A DNA stretch of 64,000 nucleotides from Aradus depressus. Its lineage: Eukaryota > Arthropoda > Insecta > Hemiptera > Aradidae. The notes under the pieces are model-generated. The model did no database searches. It saw only the letters and a program-made list of their open reading frames with translations, and had not been told where the DNA came from. This document shows positions 10,284 to 20,965 of this stretch, one piece after another. The stretch is taken from positions 14,559,079 through 14,623,078 of the forward strand of contig OY759215.1 of assembly GCA_963662175.1 (NCBI GenBank). The letters run 5' to 3'. The first letter of the stretch is position 1. Every line of letters starts with the position of its first letter. The translations under genes and the position numbers were made by a program.

Positions 10284-11183
10284 GTTAGTTACTGTGACAC
10301 ACGTCTGGGCTTTTAACTTCGAGGTCATATCGCCTATGACCAGAGCGCGCTTTTGTCGGTCTGGTGGACATGAGTCAGACTCTACTATGAGAGAGTCCTA
10401 AATTTTGCCTATGGGTAATTCCACACCAACTCTGCATGACGTTACACCCAACGATTTTTTTTATGGAAAACTAATGTCATTTTTGGATTCCTCATCCAAA
10501 AATAAGCTTAAATACAAATTTTCAGCCTTTTTCGATCGATATTTTTTTCTACAGAAGGAAAACATTTTGTTGTCTTTTTTCGAGTTTTTCACAATACGAT
10601 TTTTTATTTTTTTATTTTAACTATCAATATCGGCTGAAAAAATATGTTTTACAGATGATTTCAATCGGAAATTTTCTGTAGATTTCGAAAATGTTATCGA
10701 AAATATAAAAAAAATTGACCTTTTCACTGAAAATGGCAATTTAGAATTTTTTTCACATGTTTTTCATGATTTTTTTTCGACATGCTAGTACACCTATTTT
10801 TCATCCGTAACACATAGAATTTGTTGTTCGGGAGTTGAACTTTCATAAAAAAAATTTTTTGTTCTGGGAAAAACATTGTTATGAACTGTATAATAGCAAT
10901 TAACGTAATTATCGATTTTAAGTGAAAAACTCGAAAAAATACAACAAAATGTTTTCCTTCTGTAGAAAAAAAATATAGATCGAAAAAGGCTGAAAATTTG
11001 TATTTAAGCTTATTTTTGGATGAGGAATCCAAAAATGACATTAGTTTTCCATAAAAAAATCGGTGGGTGTAACGTCATGCTGAGTTGGTGTGGAATTACT
11101 CCTACCATAAATTTTTATTCACCTAGAGTAGAGGGGTCTTTAACGAGTACCTACCTGACATCATACAAGCTCGGGACCATCGA
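10284..11183 (-). mobile_element. SINE-A copy split by a MITE
   Basis: SINE-A sequence on the minus strand occupies 10284-10411 (tail TAGTTAGTTACTG, GAGGTCATATCGCC, GTGGACATGAG, TCCTAAATTTTGCCTA) and resumes at 11103-11183 (TACCATAAATTTTTATTCAC, CTTTAACGAGTACC, TCGGGACCATCG). The two parts join exactly to the SINE-A order, with TA present on both sides of the intervening element. The tRNA-like head is missing on the right, so the copy was truncated before or after the MITE arrived. Confidence 0.8.
10412..11102. mobile_element. Fold-back MITE with ~190 bp inverted repeats and TA target duplication
   Basis: The left end TGGGTAATTCCACACCAACT is the near-perfect reverse complement of the right end (AGTTGGTGTGGAATTACTCC), and the match continues for roughly 190 bp on each side (10412-10605 against 10910-11102). 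The centre is AT-rich and non-coding. The flanking TA at 10410-10411 and 11103-11104 is a duplication of the single TA in the SINE-A target, the Tc1/mariner signature. Open frames in both arms encode mirror-image versions of the same peptide (a segment beginning MSFLDSSSKNKLKYKF is read from each arm), as expected for a palindrome rather than a gene. It carries no transposase and would have depended on one in trans. Confidence 0.88.
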
Positions 11184-13138
11184 ATCAGTTTTGTGTCGAT
11201 ACCTTCATTACATTGGCAGTTATTTGAGGTTTTATATGTATAATATGTTATGTAAAAGAAAGGGTTGAAATTTAGTTACTGACCCGAGTAGTGCAGATCC
11301 ATATGTCAGTAAGTAAGGCAATTTTCACTAAAATCAGGCAAGGAACTAAGGAAAGTTTTTAGGAGGGAGGTTTCAGTCCTTTCGCCTAATAGAGTCCTTT
11401 CGCCAAAGAGCTGCGGAAGTACATTAGCGTTAATTGATCCCTTTCTTCTTTATAGACCCCATATCTGTATTGTTTACACACGCAATGGCATTATTAACAG
11501 CCTACACTAGCGACATCTGCTGTGTCAATTGATCAAGGTAAACAATGCACATATGCCATTTCAGTCTCGGCATACTCATTATTAATGGATATTTTTTATA
11601 TATTTTCAAATGGTGCCATAGGTCGAAGAGCCTGACAGAACCAGAGACCGAACTGAGTCTGGAGTCTGCATGTACGTCCTCTGTCGTCCTGATTTTATTA
11701 AAAATATAAAATGTATTGTATGACGCTGTTATCCTCTCTCCTCGTCCTTACTGAGAACTATAATATAGTTTTGCATGAAAAGTATCACAACTCAAAATAG
11801 TAAACAGATTGATCCAGTGTTTTACATCAAAAATGTCACAATTCAAAAGAGTGCATCATTATATTAATTCATTAATATAAAACTACATGTATTTATTAGT
11901 TCAGGTAACTGCACAAGCATAATTAACTAAAATAACTTACATTTTGTTAGAAAACAAAGCGACACAACTCAGAAAAAATCCCAAACATTGTTATGTAAAA
12001 GTGACACAAGTCGAAATACAACACTTCTGTGAATCTAACCGCCTCCAGTGTTGAAAGTCAACTGCTCTATCTCAAGATGTGTCACTTCAGTTGTTGATAC
12101 TCGCCGACATTTTACATTGTTGAAAGAGACACTAACTTCCCCCTAGAGGAATCTACTGGAACCAGAGAAGTGTCGTTTTTCCTGTATAAAGAGATCATAA
12201 TTCTTACCTCATTTCTAACATAAACCAAAAATTGACGAATTTTGAGTTAAGTCACTTCTGAAGCGGGGGTGCGATATGGGGGTGGTGGCTCCCGCTAGTA
12301 CCTGTAGCGCAGCTGTTGAGACAGTTTGATAAGCCCTTGTAGTTGCTCTTGGGCGTACAATAGGATCATGGGCTGCCACTTCGGGGAGCGATGCCACCAA
12401 CCGACAGCAGCATACCTTGCTACGGCCATGAACAGTTCTTACACACTGAGTAGCCGAGGCCCCACATCGCGTGGACTCTAGGCATCTCATCTTCGAAAAG
12501 CCCACAGGCTGAATGGATCAATACAATAAGATAGGAATGTTTGTAGTGAGCTGCTATGATTCTCACGGTTGTCATCCACTGGTTCCAATAGTTGGTGATA
12601 TACACAGAGGAGGGTGCTTCCCCCCCTACCCCCTGGTTATTGCTGGAGGGCATATGCTCTTCTAAAGCGGAAAAATATATTGGGGCATAATGCGCCTGCA
12701 GCCTTCCTCAATAGCCACAGCCTACACAATGATTCATAGGGAATGTGCATTCGACTGGAGCCCTCAGCCTACCCCAACCCGCAGTAGACAGGGAAAGAGA
12801 ACAAGAAAACAGGGAAGGAATTAATTATCATAAGAGACAAACAAGAAATATTGTTATCCATAAAGGCAAAATTGGGTACTTGTTTTGAATTATGAATAAT
12901 GAATATCTTGGGGAAATTACAAGCTATAAATAACTAGCATTGGAACCCGTCGTTGTCCGGGACGTAAAGGAAATATCTTGGCTTTACCAGTAAGGGCATT
13001 ATTATATTCTTATTGACAGGTTTCTGCATTGAGAAACATTAACATAATATGGAAACTTAGAATAATTAAAATTGAAAAATCCGTTCATGTTCTATTGTGC
13101 ATATAAAATTTTACTTCCTTGCATTAAGATATCGTCCG

Positions 13139-13170
<32 letters not shown>

Positions 13171-13321
13171 CCAAAGAGAACAAAATATCATTTTCCGATT
13201 TTTTGGCCGATCCTAGAAGATAGGAACTCTAAAAAATGAAAACTTTGGTTTTCGTCATTTCCCCATCGTCTTTAGTTATAAATATACCAAGACAAGAGTG
13301 CGAACCGTACATATAGGAACA
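11184..13321. other. Gene-free stretch with a GC-richer island
   Basis: At 11640-11692 lies a single copy of the unit that is tandemly repeated at 14553-14731. A GC-richer island at about 12240-12680 has overlapping minus-strand frames (77 and 96 codons; one includes MWGLGYSVCKNCSWP) that could belong to a decayed coding sequence, but I recognise no family and no splice structure. A poly(A) run of about 30 lies at 13138-13168. Confidence 0.45.
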
Positions 13322-13446
13322 ACAGTACGGCGTGCTCAAGGTATTTTCACCTCCCAGATATAAAACCTTAGGGCCTCGGCCGAGTTTCGAACCCTCGATC
13401 TTGAGCTCAGTAAGCAAGCACGCATACCACTCAGCTACCGACGCCC
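13322..13446 (-). mobile_element. SINE-A, head-proximal fragment
   Basis: Reverse-strand B box (GTTTCGAACCCTCGATC) and A-box side (ACCACTCAGCTACCGACGCC), with CGGCGTGCTCAAGGTATTTT and CACCTCCCAGATA from the body. The 3' half of the element is missing. Confidence 0.8.
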
Positions 13447-13466
13447 TTACTATATATATATATAGT

Positions 13467-13870
13467 AAACAATATAAAAGTTAAACAAGCTCTTAGTTTC
13501 TATTTATTTTAATAGCTTTCTATTGTATCGATACAGATCGCAGAAAAGCTTTTCCTATAATTAAAAAATAATTTTAAAAAAATGATTAAAAACTATTGTT
13601 AAATAACTTAATATAGGTATCTATTTTAAAAGCGACTAAAAAAGCGATCGGCAGATTTCATGGCACCACCCCAAATATAAGATATATATAATAAACAATA
13701 CTTACAAATATTAGTAATTAAAAATATTATGGTACTTATTCCTTTCTCCATTTTACATTATGTTTAGAAAAAATGTCTTGTCAGATAGCGTGATGAGGTT
13801 AACCTCGAAAGCCGGCTAGCGTGAAATAATAAAATCTGTGAGGAGGTGAGACAATGTCTTTATTTTATTA
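13467..13870 (+). repeat. Repeat D copy (with hammerhead-like motif)
   Basis: Shares ordered blocks with 27945-28475: AAAAGTTAAACAAG and CTTAGTTTTTATTT-like start, AAAGCGATCGGCAGATTT, then TGATGAGGTTAACCTCGAAA and GCCGGCTAG, and an end reading AATAATAAAATCTGTGAG. Non-coding. The 5' block alone also appears at 50257-50300. Between TGATGA at 13791 and GAAA at 13807 lies a GGTTAACC palindrome, so this family carries the TGATGA-hairpin-GAAA arrangement. Confidence 0.65.
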
Positions 13871-14552
13871 CCTGTGAAATAATCTCTTCTCATTACATCA
13901 GCCATCTTCATACTATTTATTTCATGTCATTTAACGTCATTTCATTAAAAAGTTTTGTTCGACAAAGAAAAACTTTTATCTACTTTGTAAAGTTTGTGGC
14001 CAATATAACATGGGGTTTTGAAGAAGTGAAAATGGGAGAGACATGGTTCCCCATTTTAATAAATAAAAGCAGTCCGAGCGAGAGATGAAGTTAATTCTCT
14101 ATTGAATAGGAAGGGGGACAGAATCAATAGTTGAACATGAGGTTGGATTTAGCCACTATTAGCGGAGGTTAATAGAGCGTTGAGGTGTAGGAACCTTGGC
14201 AAGGTCAGCAGTGATGGACGGCGCTGGGCAACTGTTGATAGGAGCTGTGAAGTCATCCATGGCACCTCTCCACACTTGGCTTTTCTCCTTACGTCGTTAT
14301 ATAAGTCTGTTAGTTGAAAAATGGTAGATTGAGGTTGACCAGTTTCCAAAAAACAGAGGGCGAGAGGTTGGTTCATACTGTACGGTCCAAAAAAATCAGC
14401 GGTTTTACTTCCTCAGGGAAACTATATACGCGAAATTCTATGTTAAGGTTTCATCGGAGTTTTATGTTTTCCTGTGAGTTGGATCACAAAAAATAAAATA
14501 AAAAATAAATTTCCTGTATGTGTTTGTGTACTCCCGATAGAATCAATAAATC
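13871..14552. other. unassigned sequence
   Basis: No gene recognised. A small GC-richer patch at 14150-14290 has a 75-codon minus-strand frame without recognisable motif. Confidence 0.45.
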
Positions 14553-14731
14553 AGGTGTCTGCATGTACGTCCTCTGTCGTCTGAACAGGGACCGAACTGA
14601 AAAGAGTCAGATGTCTGCATGTCCGTTTTCTGTCGTACTGAACCAGGACCGAACTGAGAAGAATCTGGTGTCTTGCATGTACGACCTCTGTCGTACTGAA
14701 CAGGGACCGAACTGAGAAGAATCTGATATCT
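14553..14731. repeat. Minisatellite, 57-bp unit, about 3 copies
   Basis: Units begin TGTCTGCATG at 14555 and 14611, with a third at 14668, and contain CCTCTGTCGT and GGGACCGAACTGA. Copies differ at several bases. An isolated unit at 11640-11692 shows the same motif dispersed outside the array. Confidence 0.85.
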
Positions 14732-15529
14732 ACAGCAGGAACCCTGTATAGTTTTCAGCCATCGACACATCCAAAAGTTTCCTTGGGATAAGGTCTTCGT
14801 CCCGGAGTGTAATACAGTACGACAACATGCGCTCGGTATAGAGTGTGCACAACTCCTGATTGTATAGGTTGCGCCGGAGTATTCTCGAAGATGGTTGAGG
14901 GTTCAGGTCTCCGTTACTGAAGAGCACAGGAAGGTATGTGTTATTTCGGCGTGGGAATGTGATTAGCTTAGGCATTTCATGATTACTTTCACGTGTCCAT
15001 TCTGAATTAGCGTAGAAGCTCAGCCGAAGCGTACACAGCATTGGAGTGGGATAAAATAACAGAATAATCTGCAAAAGTGGCGAAAATATTTGTTCGGATG
15101 ACACGAAGACAACAATAACATGGTGATAATGTCACCCGATATTGTCCGATGGCTTTGGACGGTCCAGTCTACCCCAGGCGATGTCAACATTCTCCAGTTT
15201 AGTTACGATGGCACACACACAAAGGTAGATTCCTCCCTTTGATACCCCTACAAATTGTCGAATCCAAGCTCTCCTTTTATTTGACTCGTTCCAATGTTGT
15301 TCAATTCCAATGCAACATCTGTTTATGGTTCTACTCCCATTCGCATGATAATACTTAATAATCTCGAACCAGATGTTACCTACTTGGAAAAACTTAAGAC
15401 TCAAAACAGAATTTTCAGATAAAATTGATATCAATGCAGCAGGAGACAGATAAATTTATTGTATTAAACAACATTGGATACATAAGGGACATTCCATGTC
15501 AATCGAATTTAAAAAAAAAATTCCGATTT
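14732..15529. other. unassigned sequence with two minus-strand open frames
   Basis: Minus-strand frames at 14730-15104 (124 codons) and 15132-15434 (100 codons) have no recognisable domain, no shared motif with the LINE relics here and no visible splice or promoter context. They may be chance frames or old mobile-element DNA. Confidence 0.35.
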
Positions 15530-16175
15530 GTTTCAAATTCGATGGGCGGTTATGTAATCGGTTAGAAATTCGGTGTTGAGTTTTCAACGAAATTTTATGT
15601 TTTCTGAGCCTTCCGAAAAAGAAAAAAAAAAATCGTCAATGAATCTCAGACAATGTATTTCCTCAGAATAAATTAATTAACATTTGGGTCCACCACCAAA
15701 ACCAGACGACCGTTTGCGCTAAATGCTCATACTAAATTTCGTGTCGATAAAGGGGTTACTAGAGTTTTTTACTGAGCCCTCTCCCCTGAACCCTCCTACC
15801 CCTACAGTTTTTGAGTTACGTCTCTCCCTAATCCCCACTTTCCCTTTGGCGAAATAGATGTCTTTATGGGGTTCTGATCACATTTCTAAAATGACATGTC
15901 GAAACACTCATTGTATCGTGTTCAAAGACAAATTTTTGGCCGATTACGGGAAAGGGGGATTCAGGGGAGGGGGCTCAATTCAAAAATCCTAACAACTACC
16001 GATGTAATGAATTTATCGGCACAAAATTTAGTATGAGGATTTAGGAGCCCCTATGTACTTCAGGTGGCGCATATTAGCGCGACGGTCGACTGGTTTTGGA
16101 GGGGGAGAAAAAAGTTAATAGATTAATTCGTTCTGGGGAAGTACATTGCCGGTGATTCAACGACGACATTATTTT
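15530..16175. repeat. Repeat C, composite of minus and plus segments
   Basis: The first 80 bases match the plus-strand start (TTATGTAATCGGTTAGAAAT), 15635-15850 match the minus orientation (CAATGAATCTCAGACAATG, then TAAATTTCGTGTCGATAA), and 15950-16175 match plus again (AATTTAGTATGAGGATTTAG, GGGGAAGTACATTGCCGGTG). The order means rearrangement or nested insertion of repeat C copies. Confidence 0.7.
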
Positions 16176-17029
16176 ATTTACCTTATAAGATGCTGTAAGA
16201 TCGCTACCGATAGAAATTTAGCAAAAACGGTATAATGAATGATTAACTCCAAAACCTTTATGGTGGACAAAAGAACAAGCGAAAGGTTGGAAGACAGAAG
16301 CCTACTCAAGACGACAACCAAAAAAATTCCTTAGAGAATAAGCTGGTTCAGTTGAAAAGGATTTTCCTTTTAGTTGGCGTTTAGAGCTGCTTTCTTCTTT
16401 AAAAGCACAATAAGGACCTCGAGGGTGGGATGATGTTACATCCCGATTTTCCAATTAAGAAATTCATAAAGTCCCAGGGCTAAGTCCTCTGATGAAGAGA
16501 CGGTTTATATATTTATGAAGTGCTTCCTAGTGGATGACGGAGTGAGGGAGCCATGGCGGGGTGGGGGTGTTCCTAATTCCCCGGGGCAGGAAGGTCGCTC
16601 CCGGCCGCTTCCTCTCAAAACCACCAGGCTTTTTAACTGGGCAACTCACTCTGCGTTTTAATGGACCCTCCCAAGGGAGAATACAGGATAGGCAAACGGA
16701 CCATTCACGAGGGGGGGGGGGGGGGGGCCCAAAGGGAATGACGGGATAGCTCCTCTCAAACGAACCTCCATTCCGGACCAATAGTTACCAATATATGGCC
16801 AAATGTAGATCACAAGAAATCCAACCATCTGGAAATAACTAACCATTTACCTCCCATTCAACCAAAATACACATTTAATAGTTCCTACTATTTTTTTTCT
16901 ATTCCTTTCTTTTCAAAAGGCAAATCTACACCGCAGGAGTCGGCAACTCGCAGCTCTCTTTTACGAAACAGTTTGGCCGAGTCAAGAGGCTGAATGGCTA
17001 TTCGGAAACTAAATTTTTTTTATAATTGT
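16176..17029. other. Mixed stretch with G17 run and possible hAT end
   Basis: A GC-rich patch at 16535-16760 contains a G17 run at 16711-16727; opposing open frames across it are composition effects. GCAGGAGTCGGCAACTCGCA at about 16935 followed by GCTCTC resembles the CAGNGGTCGGCAAC terminus common in hAT elements, but no partner end was found. Confidence 0.4.
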
Positions 17030-17525
17030 TCAAAACAAATTTAATAATCATAATAAAAAAATCGTGTATCATATTCAAAAACATTATTTGACACATAGCT
17101 TTCATTTTTATTTTTTGGGCAAAATTCCACCACAAATATCCTTTTTTTTTTTCTTATCCGTCGAATCTATATTTTAATCATTATTTTTTATTATTTATAT
17201 ACTAATTTATTTTATTTCTCTTTCATGTATTTTTTTCATTGTGACCTGATGAATGAAAGGTGATGAAGGGACGTTAGAACGTCCCGAAACGTCGTCGTGA
17301 AAAACATACTTCCGGAAAAGTTATCAAGAATTTTAATCTTAATTTTTAAGAAATTGAAAAAATTTATTTTTTAGTAGTATTGTTAATTCTAATCCATGTG
17401 TGTCAGACTCTAAGTTAATATCTGTTTATGTATCAACTTTATAAGCAATCTTAATGTATACATTCTTATGACGTATCCTAATTACCATATTATGGTTTAA
17501 CGGAAATAAATAATATTATTATAAT
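17030..17525 (+). mobile_element. LINE-G 3' UTR copy
   Basis: Shares with 27000-27512, 39330-39570, 58020-58800 and, reversed, 36408-36720 a long non-coding 3' region: AAAACATTATTTGACA and TAGCTTTCATTTTTATTTTT, a CTGATGA...GAAAC block at 17246-17290, TGTGTCAGACTCTAAG, TCTTAATGTATACATTCT, TGACGTATCCTA and GGTTTAACGGAAATAAATA followed by ATT repeats. The coding part is absent here. At 58020 the same UTR follows a LINE-like C terminus, which is why I call it a LINE tail. Confidence 0.75.
17246..17293 (+). ncRNA. Hammerhead-like core motif in LINE-G
   Basis: CTGATGA at 17246-17252 is followed, after a linker, by GGGACG-TTAGAA-CGTCCC, which forms a perfect 6-bp hairpin, and then directly by GAAAC. 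This is the CUGANGA / stem II / GAAA order of a hammerhead ribozyme core, but with an unusually long linker before the stem. Activity is not implied; a coding relic or protein-binding hairpin is equally possible. Confidence 0.3.
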
Positions 17526-17639
17526 TATAAACGAACCAAGACGAAATATCAAAATTTCTTTTTAATTTACCCCAGGAGTTAGTTATATATAGAAAAGGAA
17601 TCATGTTATACATAAAACTGTTTTTTTAAATTGTATATA

Positions 17640-17875
17640 GTTAGTAATTGTGACTCATGCCCGGGATTGAACTTCCAGGTCATATCGCCTACTACCAGAG
17701 CGTTCTTTCGTCGCTCTGATGGATATGAGCCCGACTCTACTGTGGGAGTCACAAATTTTGCCTACCCATGTCTATTCACCTAGGGTTGGGGTCTTTAACG
17801 AGTACCTGACAACAAGCTCGGGACGGCGTGCTCATTGTTTTATCACCTCCCAGATAAAAAGGCCTCGGGCAGGTT
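17640..17875 (-). mobile_element. SINE-A copy with internal deletions
   Basis: Tail TAGTTAGTAATTGTGACTCA, then the standard blocks (CAGGTCATATCGCCTACTAC, TCTACTGTGGGAGTC, GTCTTTAACGAGTACCTGAC) and the GACGGCGTGCTCATTGTTTT block. The head is lost after GGCCTCGGGCAGGTTTCTC. Deletions remove the GGGACCATCGCTTAACG block. Confidence 0.85.
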
Positions 17876-18357
17876 TCTCTAAATTGTACGTATTGCGTGA
17901 GGAGGAAGACAATTATTTGATTTTTGATTGAACTTTCCAATATCTTCTGGAAGTCAGCTTTCCAAACATTCAATATGCCCTGCATCTAAATGCATTCCAT
18001 TTTCAAATGCACGTTTTGAGAAAAAGAATTTTCTTAATTAGAAGTTGGTGAAATAAAATAAAATTGTTGCTAATCTTGTTAATACTGCTTCTAGGAGACA
18101 TTTCCCACGGAAGTAGTTAGGTACACACAGTTTAATTTCGTTGCCTCAACAACTTCACTAATGAAGTTCTTACTTCCAGCCCTTCCTTATGGTCTTGTGT
18201 CCAGTTATCTCCCCCAATTAAAATTATTGTCCAGAAGTAAAAGGAATGATTTTATCCCAATTTCTTTTAGTAACAATTTAACAAGAGGGTATGGAATCTT
18301 ACTGTTTGCGAACTCTCTTGAAGTCCCAGAGAGGGTCTCAGCCCATCTTAGTGCTAC

Positions 18358-19065
18358 ATGAATCTCAGCTCTTCTCAGTGTACTTCTTGCAACTTCTTGG
18401 GTCTTCTCAGTGCTACTTCATTTAACGTCTCGGCTCTTCTCAGCGCTACTTCATTCAGCGTCTCGGCTCTTCTCAGCGCTACTTCAATCAACATCTCGGC
18501 TCTTCTCAGTGCTACTTCAATCAACATCTCAGCTCTTCTCAGCGCTACTTAATTCAACGTCTCGGCTCTTCTCAGTGCTACTTCATTCAACGTCTCGGAT
18601 CTTCTCAGTGCTACTTCATTCAACGTTTCGGCTCTTCTCAGTGCTACACTATTCAACGTCTCGGCTCTTCTCAGCGCTACTTCAATCAACATCTCGGCTC
18701 TTCTCAGCGCTACTTCAATCAACATCTCGGCTCTTCTCAGTGCTACTTCAATCAACATCTCAGCTCTTCTCAGCGCTACTTAATTCATCGTCTCGGCTCT
18801 TCTCAGTGCTACTTCATTCAACGTCTCGGATCTTCTCAGTGCTACTTCATTCAACGTTTCGGCTCTTCTCAGTGCTACACTATTCAACGTCTCGGCTCTT
18901 CTCAGCGCTACTTCAATCAACATCTCGGCTCTTCTCAGTGCTACTTCAATCAACATCTCAGCTCTTCTCAGCGCTACTTAATTCAACGTCTCGGCTCTTA
19001 TCAGTGCTACTTCATTCAACGTCTAGGCTCTTCTCAGTGCTACTCAAACAAATCGACTCTTCTCA
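18358..19065. repeat. Minisatellite, 33-bp unit, ~21 copies with higher-order structure
   Basis: Units follow CTCAGCGCTACTTCAATCAA followed by CATCTCGGCTCTT. Because 33 is divisible by three, one plus-strand frame stays open for 221 codons and encodes an 11-residue repeat (LLQSTSRLFSV and variants); a minus-strand frame does the same. Variant units recur in a fixed order: the CTACTTAATTCA variant appears near 18546, 18777 and 18975, giving higher-order blocks of about 231 bp (7 units) and 198 bp (6 units). No initiation context, domain or flanking exon supports a protein. Confidence 0.9.
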
Positions 19066-19588
19066 GACAAGCTAGATGGTACTGTCAAAAATTCCGTCTT
19101 TCCCAAATACAATGAAAATCATAGGTTCTAATAAACAAGACTTAATACAGACTAAAGCGGTCACACCCATTTCCAAATCCCTTAAATATAAGAACTTAAT
19201 AGAAACAAAAGCACTATTATAAAAAATGAAGTAATTAAAAAGTTATAAGACGAAGAGTTCTGTGACAACTCAATCAAAAAATTATGTCTGAAAAATATTG
19301 AAGAGGGCAAAATAAACCTGAAAGTTTAAACAGACACGAAGAAGAAATGGGAAAGGCTGCCTTCCATCTTTCTCGAGTCCTGTCAGGAACTAATAATACA
19401 TAAGAAATACTTTCTAGTCAATCCTTCAAACTAAAAATGATACATTAGAGGAAATAAAATAATAAACTTGAAGAAGAAACTTATGAATAAAATATAATAA
19501 ATATAGAATGGTAATTGGAAGAATAAAATGGCGCTAGAGTGTAGAAATAAAAACAAAGAAAATGTTTAACTTTTATATTGTCTAATGT
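19066..19588. other. AT-rich, nothing recognised
   Basis: Short A-rich sequence with no open frame or recurring family. Confidence 0.5.
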
Positions 19589-19800
19589 AGGCGCAGGTAG
19601 CGTGCTTGCTTACTGAGCTAAAGATCGCGGGTTCGAAACCTTACCGGGGCCTTCAGGTTTTTTAACTTGGAGGTGAAAAAACCTGGAGCACGCCATCCTT
19701 CGAAAGGGATCTATCTTAATCAGTAGTGCCTGTGTGAAGTCAGGTACTCGTTAAAGAAACCTACCTCAGTTCCCACAGTAGTGCTAACAGGGAAGGGCTA
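19589..19800 (+). mobile_element. SINE-A copy, 3' half lost
   Basis: Head remnant GGCGCAGGTAGCGTGCTTGC, B box GCGGGTTCGAAACC, then AGCACGCCATCCTTCG, GTCAGGTACTCGTTAAAG and TCCCACAGTAG. The terminal GGCGATATGACC...CATGAGTC part is missing. The A-box interval is shortened. Confidence 0.75.
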
Positions 19801-20379
19801 AAATCATTGTATGCTTAGGTCCCTAGGTGTACACATCTGTCATCCCGATATATCTACCTTCGTGATGATATCTGCTTGGCTGGAACTTTGTGAATGTTCT
19901 ACCTCAGAAACTATAGTAGCAATAAACTTGAAATCCCGAGCCTGAACGTACTCATAAGACCCCTTACTCTATGTGAAGAAAAAATTGATGACTCCCACAG
20001 TAGATTGAGGCTCAAGTCGACGAAAGAGCGAAAAAGGCGGTATGAGCTCATAGTTTTTTATCCATTTATGTCTCTAGATCACAGAAAGTTTACACATAGC
20101 ATAAACGGACAAACAGAAGGAAAAAAAATAAAAAATTAATAAAATATCAAAAAAAAAAAATAAACAAAGATAATTTAACGTTTATGAAATATATATGTAT
20201 ATGAAATATTAAATGTTATCTGCAGTCAACACTCAGACTTGAGTAATCTGCATACCTAAATTGCATTTTTAGAATTTCAAAAAAAAAACATAGCGTTCCA
20301 TTCGAAAAAAAAGTCTGGGTATGACCCCCCAGGGCGTAGAGGGAGGTTCAATGTTGCATCTAAAGTCTGAATAAAAACG
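19801..20379. other. AT-rich, nothing recognised
   Basis: Contains poly(A) patches and an 81-codon plus-strand frame (19894-20139) without recognisable motif. Confidence 0.45.
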
Positions 20380-20965
20380 TCGTCAATGATTCACCGACAT
20401 TGAACTTCCCCAGATCGAATTAATCAATTAACTTTTCGCTCCCCCTTTAAAACCAGCCGACTGACTGATTGTGCTAATATTCAATAATTGACTTATATAG
20501 AGGATCCTAAATCCTCGTGCTAAATTTTATTTTGATGAATTCATTACATCGGCAGTTATTAGGGTTTTTGAATTACCCCCTCTTGCTTTCCGGCGTTTCC
20601 TCTGAAAATTAATAAGTGTCGTCCTTATGGGATTTTGAATTCACATATGAAATATTTTGTCGATACATTCATTCTTCCGGCAATTATTAGAGTTTTTGTT
20701 TTAAGCCTCTCCCCCTAATCCCCCCTCCCATTTTGTCAATTTGGCTGAAAATAGGTGTCGTCGTTAGATGGTTTTTGGTTCATATATAAAATTTTGTGTC
20801 GATACATTAATTCTATCGAGAGTTATCGTGTTCACAGTCACACAAACTTTTTTTTTTTTTTTTTTTTTTTTGGAGTCTGGATGTCGGAAAACAAGATATT
20901 CCTTTGAGAACTCCGCAACGAATTTTTGACCGATTACATAACTTCCCCTATACCTAATAGGGTGT
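20380..20965 (-). repeat. Repeat C, near full-length, minus strand
   Basis: Runs from CGTCAATGATTCACCGACAT (the CCGGTG...CACCG end) through AATTAATCAATTAACTTTTC, ATTCATTACATCGGCAGTTA and TTCACAGTCACAC to ATTACATAACTTCCCCTATA. A T22 run replaces the A-rich stretch of other copies. No coding capacity. Confidence 0.75.

Noticed and set aside
10405..11041. Two opposing frames sharing the MSFLDSSSKNKLKYKF peptide as a paralogous gene pair
   Set aside because: They are mirror images produced by the inverted arms of one MITE.
18410..19075. 221-codon open frame as a protein gene
   Set aside because: It is the translation of a 33-bp minisatellite; a reverse-strand frame is open as well, and there is no start context, domain or flanking exon.
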